A stretch of DNA of 64,000 nt from Pseudarthrobacter sulfonivorans. Its GTDB lineage: Bacteria; Actinomycetota; Actinomycetes; Actinomycetales; Micrococcaceae. The notes under the pieces were generated by a model that was not told the DNA's origin, made no database searches, and saw only the letters and a program-made list of their open reading frames with translations. Position numbers and translations under genes: made by a program. Shown here piece by piece: positions 18,564-26,952 of this stretch (positions are counted from its first letter, which is position 1; every line of letters begins with the position of its first letter). The DNA is taken from NCBI RefSeq assembly GCF_024391045.1, contig NZ_JANFCZ010000002.1, positions 1-64,000 on the forward strand, written 5' to 3'.

Positions 18564-19067
18564 ATGAGCAGCACCCCCAAGAACGTCCGGCCGGGCAGTC
18601 ATTTCGAACCCCTGGACGCCATTGATGAGCGGCTTCTTGCCGCCCTCGTGGACGATGCGAGGATCTCCAACAAGCAGCTGGCTGAGCTGGTGGGCATCGC
18701 TCCGTCCACGGCGCTGATGCGGACCCGCGCGCTGTCCGAACGGGGCATCGTCCAAGGCTTTGAAGCCAAACTCAGCCTTTCCGCGATCGGCCGGTCCGTC
18801 CAAGCCCTGGTGGCCGTCAGGCTCAGGGCGCACGACCGGGACCAGATCGACCGTTTTACGGCCCGGGTGCCGCACCTGCCTGCAGTACTGTCAACGTTCC
18901 ACACCTCGGGTTCGGTGGATTACCTCCTGCACATTGCGGTGGGAACCACCGAGGACCTGCGGGACTGGGTGCTGGACAATCTGGCCACCGACCCCGTGGT
19001 GGGCCACACCGAAACCACCCTGGTGTTCGAGCACATCCAGGGCAACCACGGTCCGCTGCCGGCATAG
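18564..19067 (+). CDS. Lrp/AsnC-family transcriptional regulator
   Basis: 167 residues. The HTH is at about residues 16-65 (AIDERLLAALVDDARISNKQ and LAELVGIAPSTALMRTRALSE), followed by the RAM/AsnC ligand-binding beta-alpha domain (HTSGSVDYLLHIAVGTTEDL). A good ribosome site (GAGGAG) precedes the ATG. Such proteins form octamers or dimers that respond to an amino acid. It converges on the MFS gene 11 bases downstream; a second, different Lrp/AsnC gene lies on that transporter's other side. Confidence 0.93.
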   Translation: MSSTPKNVRPGSHFEPLDAIDERLLAALVDDARISNKQLAELVGIAPSTALMRTRALSERGIVQGFEAKLSLSAIGRSVQALVAVRLRAHDRDQIDRFTARVPHLPAVLSTFHTSGSVDYLLHIAVGTTEDLRDWVLDNLATDPVVGHTETTLVFEHIQGNHGPLPA

Positions 19068-19078
19068 GCGTGCTGCGG

Positions 19079-20317
19079 CTACCGCCGCTGCACGGCCGTC
19101 CGGAACGTCACCGCTGAGAGTGCCAGGGCGGCAACACTGCACACCGCCACAAACACGGCCACTGCGGCCTGCAGGCCGAGCGCAGCGGTGGCCCATCCGA
19201 GCCCGAGGACCGGCACGGCACTGCCCAGGTAGGTGATGACGTAGACGGTGCTGACCACCTGGGCGTGGTGCGAGACCTCCACCTTGGCTGCCACGTCGTT
19301 GAATACGGTCCGGAAGGCTACGCCCTGCCCCAGCCCGGCGCACACGCTCGCCGTCACCAGGAGCCACAGGCTGTGCCCGGCTGCGGCTGACGCCAGGAGC
19401 AGCACCGAGATCCCCAGGAGCCCCAGGCCTGCCGGAACCACGAAGCGCCCTCGCACTGCCAGCAGCTGGCTCAGCGCCGACGCGCCCAGCGTGATCCCCG
19501 CCAAGGCACCGATCAGCGGGCGGGAGTCGGTGCCCACGGTCTGCGCAAAGTAGCCGGGAGCCAAGGACAGGCAGAAGCCGAACACGGCGAAGCTGAGGAA
19601 TCCGACGGCGGACGCGAGCCAGAAGGCACCCCTCGCCTCAGTTGACACGGACGGGCGGCGCGGAGCGAGGACGAGGATGGGCCGCGGTCCGGCCGGAGGT
19701 TTGATGGCAGGCCGGGCGTTCAACAGGAACAGGGGCACGAGCATTCCGGCCAGCAGCACAGAGTGGGCATAGTAGGGGGCGGTGGTGGGGCCGGGCAGCA
19801 TCGACAGCAGCCCGCCGATGACGGGGCCCGCGGCCACTCCCCCGGCTGTTGCCAGCAGTGTAAAGCGGGAGGCCCATTCCGGGCGGGACGGGAGCAGTTC
19901 GCGCAGCGCCGCGGCGCTGGCACCGGTGGCAAGGGCAACAGCCACGCCCTGCAGCGCCCGCCCGGCCGAAAGCGCCAGCAGTGTCCCGGCCTGCGAGAAG
20001 ACCCACCCTCCGGCCAGCCCCGCCAGGACGGCGAGAATGAGGGCAGCGCGCCGGCCGATATGGTCGGACCAGTGGCCGGCAAGCATCAGCGTGGCCACCA
20101 GCGCCAGCACGTAGCTGGCGAAGGCCGCGGTGACGCCCAGCGGCGAGAGGCCCAGGTTGGCCTGCAGCAACGGGTAGAGGGGCGTGGCCAGGTTCGCGCC
20201 CACCAACAGCAGGGAGATGACGGCACCGGCCATCACCAGCCGGGCGGTGGTGGAGGCGTTCCATCCCCGGTTCGCGGCTGTGGCCGGGCGCATGCGGAGT
20301 TCACTGAAGACGGTCAT
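19079..20317 (-). CDS. MFS transporter
   Basis: 412 residues, 12 predicted helices. The MFS signature loop is GHWSDHIGRRAAL. The Arg-containing motif GRALQGVAVALATGASAAALRELLP matches the drug-exporter-like DHA1 group, but the substrate cannot be told from sequence. It is flanked by two Lrp/AsnC regulators, convergent with one and divergent from the other, which suggests export of an amino acid or amino-acid-derived compound (inference). Confidence 0.85.
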   Translation of the reverse strand: MTVFSELRMRPATAANRGWNASTTARLVMAGAVISLLLVGANLATPLYPLLQANLGLSPLGVTAAFASYVLALVATLMLAGHWSDHIGRRAALILAVLAGLAGGWVFSQAGTLLALSAGRALQGVAVALATGASAAALRELLPSRPEWASRFTLLATAGGVAAGPVIGGLLSMLPGPTTAPYYAHSVLLAGMLVPLFLLNARPAIKPPAGPRPILVLAPRRPSVSTEARGAFWLASAVGFLSFAVFGFCLSLAPGYFAQTVGTDSRPLIGALAGITLGASALSQLLAVRGRFVVPAGLGLLGISVLLLASAAAGHSLWLLVTASVCAGLGQGVAFRTVFNDVAAKVEVSHHAQVVSTVYVITYLGSAVPVLGLGWATAALGLQAAVAVFVAVCSVAALALSAVTFRTAVQRR

Positions 20318-20394
20318 TGGCGTTGCCTTGGCATCTGTTGGGGCTGGAGGTCCTTGTGGGACGCACCCCGGGGCGTACGTTGATGACTAAATCG

Positions 20395-20412
20395 TGGGGC
20401 ATTCCTGCCCCA
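20395..20412. other. Small hairpin in the MFS/AsnC intergenic region
   Basis: TGGGGCA (20395-20401) and TGCCCCA (20406-20412) form a perfect seven-base stem with a four-base loop, about 80 bases upstream of the MFS start. It could lie in the MFS leader RNA. Function unknown. Confidence 0.35.
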
Positions 20413-20433
20413 TCAAACTGCGCTTCGTGATTA

Positions 20434-20454
20434 AATTGAGCAAAATAGTCAATT
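20434..20454. promoter_or_regulatory. AT-rich inverted repeat, candidate AsnC operator
   Basis: AATTGA-N9-TCAATT lies in the divergent promoter region of the MFS gene and the second Lrp/AsnC gene, 32 bases before the regulator's start. Its length and AT-rich centre (GCAAAATAG) resemble Lrp-type sites. Not proven. Confidence 0.45.
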
Positions 20455-20485
20455 CTTTGCCCGTCCGGTTACCGAAAGTGACAGT

Positions 20486-20971
20486 TTGAACACTCTTGAC
20501 CCCACCGATGTGAAGATCCTGCTGGAGCTTATCCGCGATCCCCGAGTCCAGATCGGGGAGCTCAGCGAACTGCTCGGCATCGCCCGCAACACGGCGCAGT
20601 CGCGCGTCCGGCGGCTGCTCCGCGCAGGCGTGCTGCATGACGGCGGACGCGAGATTGACCTCGAGGCCGTGGGGTACGACGTCGTCGCTTTCGTCACGAT
20701 CGAAGTGACACACCGGGAACTGGACGGAGTGGTGGGCGCCCTCCGCCTGCTGCCGCAGGTTCTCGAGGTCCACGAGATTTCCGGCCGCGGGGACGTGTGG
20801 TGCCGCGTGGTGGCTACCGACACGCACAATCTGCAGTCCGCACTCCGCCAGATCCTCCGCATCAAGGGCGTCATCCGGACCGAAACGGTCCTGGCGCTGC
20901 ACACCCATATCCCCTACCGCACCGAGCCCCTGATCAGCCGCCTGGCACAGGCTGCACCGGGCAAAGGCTAG
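20486..20971 (+). CDS. Lrp/AsnC-family transcriptional regulator
   Basis: 161 residues from a TTG. The HTH is near the start (DVKILLELIRDPRVQIGELS, then LLGIARNTAQSRVRRLLRAG), followed by the AsnC effector domain (EISGRGDVWCRVVATDTHNL). The gene product is clearly different from the Lrp/AsnC protein at 18564. The ribosome site is weak, so the true start is uncertain. It is divergent from the MFS gene and 23 bases upstream of corA in the same direction. Confidence 0.88.
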   Translation: MNTLDPTDVKILLELIRDPRVQIGELSELLGIARNTAQSRVRRLLRAGVLHDGGREIDLEAVGYDVVAFVTIEVTHRELDGVVGALRLLPQVLEVHEISGRGDVWCRVVATDTHNLQSALRQILRIKGVIRTETVLALHTHIPYRTEPLISRLAQAAPGKG

Positions 20972-20994
20972 GATTCCAGGATGGATGATCTGAC

Positions 20995-21990
20995 GTGACC
21001 ATTATCGACAACGCCGTCTACGTCGACGGCCGCCGCAGCGCCGAGCCCCAAAGCCTGGAGCAGACATTCGAAACCCTCACCCGCCACGGCGGCATGGCCT
21101 GGATCGGGCTGTACCGGCCCACCGCCGCGGAAATGGCTGCCGTGGCCGACGAGTTCGGGCTGCACGCCCTGGCAGTGGAGGACGCCATTTCGGCGCACCA
21201 GCGGCCAAAACTGGAACGCTATGAGGACAACCTGTTCACGGTCCTCCGGCCTGCCCGCTACCTGGATTCCACCGAGACCGTGGAGTTCGGCGAGCTGCAC
21301 GTCTTCACCGGCCGAAACTTCGTGGTGACCATCCGCCATGCCGAAATGGCCGGCGTGGGCCGGGTGAGGCGGCGTCTGGAGGACCGCCCCGACCTGCTCC
21401 GGCACGGCCCGGAATCGGTGCTGTACGCGCTGCTGGACATGGTGGTGGATGACTACGCGCCTGTGGTGGCGGGCCTGGAAAACGATATCGACGAGATCGA
21501 GGATCAGCTGTTCAGCGGGGACAACAGCGTGTCGCGCCGGATCTATGAGCTCGCCCGCGAAGTCATCCAGTTCCAGCGGGCCATCCATCCCCTGCCGGAG
21601 ATGATGCAGCAGCTCAGGCGGGGCTTCGAAAAGTACGGTGTGAACACCGAGTTGCAGCACAGCCTTCGCGACGTGGAGGACCACGTGGAACGGGTGATCT
21701 CCCGTGCGGATTCGTTCCGTGACCTGCTGCAGAACGCCCTCACGCTGGACGGAACCCTGACGGCGAACCGGCAGAACGAGGCCAGCGCTGAACAGAACGA
21801 GCAGGTCAAGAAGATCTCCTCATGGGCGGCGATCTTCTTCGCGCCGTCGTTCGTGGCAGGGGTGTACGGGATGAACTTCGACCACATGCCCGAACTCCAC
21901 TGGGCGGCGGGCTACCCCATGGCCATCATGCTGATGGCAGCGACGGCAACGCTGATGTATGCCATCTTCAAGCGGAAGGGCTGGCTTTAG
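20995..21990 (+). CDS. corA: CorA-type magnesium/divalent cation channel
   Basis: 331 residues from a GTG. A cytoplasmic alpha/beta funnel is followed by a long stalk helix and two C-terminal membrane helices. The GMN selectivity motif is at 292-294 (VYGMNFDHMPE). The last residues are basic (FKRKGWL). CorA forms a pentamer and takes up Mg2+ and sometimes Co2+ or Ni2+. It follows the Lrp/AsnC gene closely but need not be related. No Mg-sensing leader structure was recognised. Confidence 0.93.
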   Translation: MTIIDNAVYVDGRRSAEPQSLEQTFETLTRHGGMAWIGLYRPTAAEMAAVADEFGLHALAVEDAISAHQRPKLERYEDNLFTVLRPARYLDSTETVEFGELHVFTGRNFVVTIRHAEMAGVGRVRRRLEDRPDLLRHGPESVLYALLDMVVDDYAPVVAGLENDIDEIEDQLFSGDNSVSRRIYELAREVIQFQRAIHPLPEMMQQLRRGFEKYGVNTELQHSLRDVEDHVERVISRADSFRDLLQNALTLDGTLTANRQNEASAEQNEQVKKISSWAAIFFAPSFVAGVYGMNFDHMPELHWAAGYPMAIMLMAATATLMYAIFKRKGWL

Positions 21991-22010
21991 GGTTTCGCCG
22001 GATCCCCGGT

Positions 22011-23606
22011 TTAGCTGGCCTGCAGGTCAACTGCCCCGTGACCCGAGTCTGCGGTGCTGAACACCAGCCTGCGGTTGGCGATCTTGTCGGTGAAGAACCG
22101 GTCGTGGCTGACCACCACCACGGCCCCCGGGAAGTGGAGCAGGGCGCGCTCCATGACCTGCGTGCTCGACAGGTCCAGGTGGTTGGTGGGCTCGTCAAGG
22201 AGCAGCACCGAGGCGCCCGAGAGCAGGCACTGGGCCATCGCCACGCGGGCCCGCTGGCCGCCGGAGAGGTTGCCGATTCTCTGTTTGAGGTCTGCTTCGG
22301 AAAACTGGAACATCGCCAGGAACCGGTTGACCGATTTCTTCGTCGCCGTCAGGGCCAGGCTGTCCGGCATCGCGTTCACCGCATGGGTGACCGTGTCGTC
22401 GTCGTCAAGGTCTTCAAGCACCTGGTTGTACGAAACCATGCCCGCGCCCTTGGCCCAGGCCACAGTACCGGCATCCGCAGGCTCTTCGCCCGTGAGTGCG
22501 CGCAGGAGCGTGGTCTTGCCGCTGCCGTTAGCGCCGATGACCGCGATCCGGTGGCCGCGGCCGATCTCGAAACTCAGGCCGCTGAAAAGTGTCCTGCCAC
22601 CGTAGGCTTTCCCCAGTGATTCCACCCGGCACAGGACGTCCTTGACGTAGAGCCCGCCGTAGATCTCCGTGATGATCTGGTCCACGGGCCGGGGCGCCCG
22701 GGACTTCTTGATCCTGGCCAGCTGGTTTGCCAGGCCCTTGCCGGCCGCCTTGGCAGCCTCCCGGCGGTCGGAGATGCCTTCGGCCTCGAAGGCAAGCAGT
22801 TCCGACTCGTGGACAAACTGGCTTTCCAGGCTTTTAAGCCGGAACTGCTTGGCCACGACGTACTCGGCGAAGTTCCCCGGGTATTCGTGGAGGTGGTAGT
22901 TCTCCACCTCGATGATCCGGGTGACAACGGAGTCCAGGAACTTCCGGTCATGCGAGACGATGATCGCGGCGCCCTTGAAGGTCCTGAACCAGCCTTCGAG
23001 CCATTCGACGCCGGCCACGTCCAGGTAGTTGGTCGGTTCGTCGAGCAGCAGGACGTCCGGGGCCTCCAGCAGGATCTTGGCGAGCGCCGCCCGGTTCCGC
23101 CAGCCGCCGGAGAGCTCGTCGATGGCGCAGGTGCGGTGGTGTTCGCTGAAGCCAAGGGTGGTGAGGACTTTGTCGATGCTGCGCTGGTAGTCCCAGCCGT
23201 CCAGCCTGTCCATGGCCTCAAACAGCTCGGACTGGCGGTGGATGAGTTCCTCCAGGCGCGCGGCGTCGGAGGAGTCGGCGGCGATGGCCGCGTCGATTCC
23301 TGCGAGCTCGGCCTCGATCTCCTTCACGTGGGCGAACAGGCCGTCCAGGACCTCGGAAATTGTGGACTCCCCGTTCAGCTCGGAGAACTGGGAGAAGTAC
23401 GCCAACCTGGTCCCCAGCTCCACGGCCACCGTTCCGGCGTCCGGGGCAACCTGGCCCAGGGCAAGTTTGAGGATGGTGGACTTGCCGGATCCGTTCTTGC
23501 CGATCAGGCCCACACGGTCTCCGGCGTCAAGCTTGAAAAAGGCTTCGCGGAGGACCTGGGTCCTTTCAAAACTGACATTGACGTCGTTCAGCCGGATCAA
23601 ACTCAT
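22011..23606 (-). CDS. ABC-F family ATPase (translation factor type)
   Basis: 531 residues with two ABC domains and no membrane segments. Domain 1 has IGKNGSGKSTILKLALG, LSGGWRNRAALAKILLEAP and LLLDEPTNYLD. Domain 2 has IGANGSGKTTLLRALTG, LSGGQRARVAMAQCLL and LLLDEPTNHLD. The linker between them (about residues 245-310) is charged and helical, as in ABC-F proteins that reach the ribosomal P site. The length matches the YbiT/Uup-like size class. A resistance role cannot be claimed from sequence. Confidence 0.92.
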   Translation of the reverse strand: MSLIRLNDVNVSFERTQVLREAFFKLDAGDRVGLIGKNGSGKSTILKLALGQVAPDAGTVAVELGTRLAYFSQFSELNGESTISEVLDGLFAHVKEIEAELAGIDAAIAADSSDAARLEELIHRQSELFEAMDRLDGWDYQRSIDKVLTTLGFSEHHRTCAIDELSGGWRNRAALAKILLEAPDVLLLDEPTNYLDVAGVEWLEGWFRTFKGAAIIVSHDRKFLDSVVTRIIEVENYHLHEYPGNFAEYVVAKQFRLKSLESQFVHESELLAFEAEGISDRREAAKAAGKGLANQLARIKKSRAPRPVDQIITEIYGGLYVKDVLCRVESLGKAYGGRTLFSGLSFEIGRGHRIAVIGANGSGKTTLLRALTGEEPADAGTVAWAKGAGMVSYNQVLEDLDDDDTVTHAVNAMPDSLALTATKKSVNRFLAMFQFSEADLKQRIGNLSGGQRARVAMAQCLLSGASVLLLDEPTNHLDLSSTQVMERALLHFPGAVVVVSHDRFFTDKIANRRLVFSTADSGHGAVDLQAS

Positions 23607-23882
23607 TGATGGTGTCCTCTTCAGGTGCTGGCTGATGGGCGTGGAACACCCGGCCGGTTCAGGGTCGCGGCCAACTCAGTGGATGTGCGGGGTAGCGGTG
23701 CGGCGCGGTCAAGGCGGCCTGTCTGATCTTAGCGGTCTCCGCCGTTCCCGTTAGCGAAATCCGCGTGGTCCCCCTAATGACCCGGGAGCAGGCATTGGAT
23801 AAAATCAAGGTTCAACGCTTCGCCGGCCGAGGCCCCGCGTCTGACAGGCCGATTAGCGCCCAGGCGAGCAGGGAGGCCAGCC

Positions 23883-25049
23883 ATGGACTTCATCCAGTCC
23901 ACTGAAAATCAGCTCGACCCCTTTCCCCACTACGCACGAATGCGGGAAACTGCCCCCGTCTTTCACGACGAACAAACGGGAAGCTGGCACGTCTTCCGGT
24001 ACGACGACGTGGAGCGGGCGCTGTCCGAATACGCAACGTTCTCCTCGCGCATGGGCGGTGACGATGAATCCGGGACCGGCCAGCTGTTCGCCGCGAGCCT
24101 GATCTCCACCGATCCCCCACGACACCGGCAGCTTCGCTCCTTGGTCACCCAGGCATTCACTCCCAAAGCTGTGGACGCGCTGGCTCCGCGCATCGCCGGG
24201 CTCACGGACGAACTCCTCGACGGGATCGCGGCCAGTGGGAGCGCCGACCTGATTAAAGAACTGGCGTATCCGTTGCCGGTCATAGTGATCTCCGAACTCA
24301 TGGGCATCCCGGCCGAGGACCGTGAGCGCTTCAAGTACTGGTCGGATGTGATTGTCAGCCAAACACGGGCCGGTTCAGCCAGTGAGGATCACTTCGCCAC
24401 CAACAAAGAGATGACGGAATACTTCCTGGCCCTGATCGACCAACGGAGGGGCCGGCGCGGCAAAGACCTGATCAGCACGCTGCTGTCCGCCGAAATTGAC
24501 GGTCAAAAGCTGATGGTGCCGGAACTGCTCGGATTCTGCAGCCTGCTGCTCGTCGCCGGCAACGAGACCACCACCAACCTGATCGGCAACGCCGTGTTGT
24601 GCCTCGCGGAGTCGCCCGGCACCATGGACCGCGTCGTCAGGGAGCCAGAGCTGATTCCGCGGACCATCGAGGAAGTTCTGCGCTTCCGGTCGCCGGTCCA
24701 GTCCATGTACCGGGTGACGGTAGCGGAGACAACCCTGGGCGACCAATTGATTCCCGCGGGCGCACCGGTTGTGGCGTGGATCGGCTCGGCCAACCGCGAC
24801 GAGCGGCAGTTCCAGCGGCCGGCTGAGTTCGACGTCGACCGCGCGCAAAACAGGCATCTGGCGTTCGGACACGGCGGTCACTTTTGCCTCGGCGCGCCGT
24901 TGGCGCGGCTCGAAGCCAGGATTGCGCTGGAGGGCCTGCTGTCCCGATTGCCGGGGCTTGCCGTGGTTGAGGGGTCGCATCTGGAGCGGATGGAGAGCAC
25001 CATCATCTATGGGCTCAAGGACCTTCCCGTCAGTTGGCAGCCGGCCTGA
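23883..25049 (+). CDS. Cytochrome P450
   Basis: 388 residues, soluble bacterial type. The I-helix oxygen-binding motif is LLVAGNETTTNLI, the K-helix ExxR lies in TIEEVLRFRSP, and the heme loop is FGHGGHFCLGAPLARLE with Cys335 as ligand. GGGAGG before the ATG is a good ribosome site. No ferredoxin, ferredoxin reductase or biosynthetic gene is adjacent, so the electron donor must come from elsewhere. The 276-base region upstream, divergent from the ABC-F gene, shows no clear operator. Confidence 0.94.
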   Translation: MDFIQSTENQLDPFPHYARMRETAPVFHDEQTGSWHVFRYDDVERALSEYATFSSRMGGDDESGTGQLFAASLISTDPPRHRQLRSLVTQAFTPKAVDALAPRIAGLTDELLDGIAASGSADLIKELAYPLPVIVISELMGIPAEDRERFKYWSDVIVSQTRAGSASEDHFATNKEMTEYFLALIDQRRGRRGKDLISTLLSAEIDGQKLMVPELLGFCSLLLVAGNETTTNLIGNAVLCLAESPGTMDRVVREPELIPRTIEEVLRFRSPVQSMYRVTVAETTLGDQLIPAGAPVVAWIGSANRDERQFQRPAEFDVDRAQNRHLAFGHGGHFCLGAPLARLEARIALEGLLSRLPGLAVVEGSHLERMESTIIYGLKDLPVSWQPA

Positions 25050-25139
25050 GGGACAGCTGACGGCAGGGGTCGGAGAAAGTTTCCGTGCCGGAAGCACCGC
25101 GCGCAATGCGTGGCCGGCGAAGACGAAGTGCCGTCCTGG

Positions 25140-26327
25140 TCAGTCGTCGAGCTCCCCGCGGCGGAACCGCAGCTCCCGCAGGGCGCCGTTCAAAGGGGAA
25201 CCGGTGAATGGCAGGGCCTCCAGGTCGATTGCAGCCGCTGCAGTGAGGGCGATCCTGTTGGCTGCTGTGGCTGCGCGCTGCGGCAAACCGATGTTGGCGG
25301 CGAACTCCTGCCAGTGCTTGGCCTTGAGGTTTTTGGCGCGCCCCGCGACAGTTAGCGCCATACTGTCGTCCCCGTAAAGGAGCGTGCACGGGACATCATA
25401 TATCGGTGCGATAACCCAGCCCCGCTGGCCTTCGAGGATGGAAGCGTTTTTGGCGTGCAGGTCCCCGTTTCCGGTCAACCAGGCGAAAACGAACTGGAGG
25501 TACAGGTTTCTGACGGCAACAGCCTTCGCCTTGCACAGCCCTGCCAGAGCCTGAACGACGTCCTCGGAACTGACCGAGTATTTGGAGGCAGGCGGCAGAT
25601 TAAGAACCTGTGCCCCGTCTTCCAGTGCCAGCCGGACCATTCCGCCCCCGCTCAGGCGGTCGAACCGCTCCACCAGCAGTCCCGGTAAGCCGTTTCGGTC
25701 GTGGACGATGCTGCTCTTGGCCACGGGAATCTTTAACGCTTTGGCCCCTGCCAGGTGGGCGGACTCGTTGAGCACCAGATGCTTATGCCAGGGCGGGTCC
25801 AGCTTGAGCAGATACCGTCGGCCGGCAAGGGCCAGCGGGGTGGTCAGCATCGAGGCGCTGGCCTTGGATTGCACTCCCGGCAGCCCGTGCGGGTCGACGG
25901 CGCGGGCGAGGGCAGCAAAATCCAGATCTTCGGGGTGGGCCGCATCAGCCAGGGCAGCCGGTTCCACCGGCGTGTCCCCTGCCGGAACGATCTGGACATC
26001 GCCCGGGACGTCAGCCCCGACGGCGAGCAACAGGCTCAGCTCATCGCCCAAAGAAGTCTTCACCGCATCCTTGAGTACAGTCAGCCGGTGCCCCTCGGGC
26101 AGCAGGCCGGCAAAGAAGGCTGGCAGGGCTCCACTCGGTGACTCAACTGCGTCTGCGGATATCGGCAGTGTCGTGGCCACCGGTCCGGCTCCCCGGTCCA
26201 GATAGCCGGAAGAATAGGCGAAGGTCACCGTGCCCCGGCCTGTCCGGTTGAGGTGGCCCGCGAGGGTTCCCGCCTTGTATACGTCGGCCTCGCGTATGAA
26301 TTTGAGGTGTTCCAGGTCCTTAGCCAT
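25140..26327 (-). CDS. hipA: HipA-family serine/threonine kinase toxin
   Basis: 395 residues. N-subdomain 1 (GTLAGHLNRTGRGTVTFAYS) is followed by the kinase core. The catalytic Asp289 lies in WLTGNGDLHAKN and the metal-binding Asp311 in PIYDVPCT. The ATP loop is probably LPGVQSKASASM. HipA kinases phosphorylate aminoacyl-tRNA synthetases and cause growth arrest. The ATG overlaps the end of hipB by eight bases, the usual coupling. All catalytic residues appear intact, so the toxin may be active. Convergent with the P450 gene. Confidence 0.92.
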   Translation of the reverse strand: MAKDLEHLKFIREADVYKAGTLAGHLNRTGRGTVTFAYSSGYLDRGAGPVATTLPISADAVESPSGALPAFFAGLLPEGHRLTVLKDAVKTSLGDELSLLLAVGADVPGDVQIVPAGDTPVEPAALADAAHPEDLDFAALARAVDPHGLPGVQSKASASMLTTPLALAGRRYLLKLDPPWHKHLVLNESAHLAGAKALKIPVAKSSIVHDRNGLPGLLVERFDRLSGGGMVRLALEDGAQVLNLPPASKYSVSSEDVVQALAGLCKAKAVAVRNLYLQFVFAWLTGNGDLHAKNASILEGQRGWVIAPIYDVPCTLLYGDDSMALTVAGRAKNLKAKHWQEFAANIGLPQRAATAANRIALTAAAAIDLEALPFTGSPLNGALRELRFRRGELDD

Positions 26328-26523
26328 CGACGGCCTTCAGGTGGAGCCCGACAGCGTTGGCGGCCCCGACGACGGTTATCAGTGACGGATTGCCGGTCCC
26401 GGTTTCAATGGCATGAATGGTCCGGGGGGAAGTTCCGATCAGGTCGGCGAGGGTCTCCTGGGTGATACCCGCCTCTTTACGGGCCCGTCGGATGGCGGTG
26501 CCGAGTGTGACTGCATCCTCCAA
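26320..26523 (-). CDS. hipB: HipB-type antitoxin, XRE-family repressor
   Basis: 67 residues from a TTG with AAAGGA suitably placed upstream. The open frame extends to 26688, but those codons cross the operator-like repeats and show no domain. The HTH_3 fold is clear: LGTAIRRARKEAGITQETLA, then DLIGTSPRTIHAIETGTGNPS. The protein should neutralise HipA and repress the operon. It lies immediately upstream of hipA with an eight-base overlap. Confidence 0.88.
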   Translation of the reverse strand: MEDAVTLGTAIRRARKEAGITQETLADLIGTSPRTIHAIETGTGNPSLITVVGAANAVGLHLKAVDG

Positions 26524-26538
26524 CGCAGGTCCTTTCTG

Positions 26539-26608
26539 AAATATCTTGCCGGTCTGGCGGTCTTCATCATCAACTTTGCCTGCCAGACGACAAATCTGCA
26601 AGATATTT
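26539..26608. promoter_or_regulatory. Long inverted repeat in the hipBA promoter region
   Basis: AAATATCTTGC (26539-26549) and GCAAGATATTT (26598-26608) are exact complements. Nested inside, GTCTGGC (26552-26558) pairs with GCCAGAC (26582-26588). The region begins 15 bases upstream of hipB. HipB proteins bind palindromic pairs and loop or bend DNA, so this is probably the autoregulatory operator. As RNA it would also form a long hairpin. Confidence 0.6.
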
Positions 26609-26797
26609 CCGAACCGGGAATCCAAGTTGGCCCACAAGCCTTGAAGCCCACCGAATCGGAATAATATTTCTGGTTGGTGTACCGACACGACCTGGCTTCA
26701 GCAGGTTGTCGATGTGGCACCGCAGGGCTGGACCAGACGTTGGTCGATCCGGGGGCCCGGGTGCTGGGCCTCGATGGAGCACTTCCCTGACAAATTG

Positions 26798-26870
26798 TGG
26801 AGCTAAGGAGATTCGAACTCCTGACCTCTTCGATGCGAACGAAGCGCTCTACCAACTGAGCTATAGCCCC
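26798..26870 (-). tRNA. tRNA-Ala (anticodon CGC)
   Basis: 73 bases on the minus strand, starting GGGGCTATAGCTCAGTTGGT. The acceptor stem contains the G3:U70 pair that defines alanine tRNAs. The anticodon stem CTTCG/CGAAG encloses TTCGCAT, giving anticodon CGC. The T-arm contains GTTCGAATC. The discriminator base is A and no CCA is encoded. The 3' end faces hipBA. Confidence 0.95.
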
Positions 26871-26952
26871 GGAACGGACCCACTCCCCGGGAGGAACGGC
26901 GACACCGGTGAACTCAGGCTACAAATATTCCTTATGCATTGCCAAATTGAGG

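Noticed and set aside
26798..26870. tRNA-Ala 3' end as an integration site for a hipBA island
   Set aside because: No duplicate of the tRNA 3' end was seen to the left and no integrase is present.
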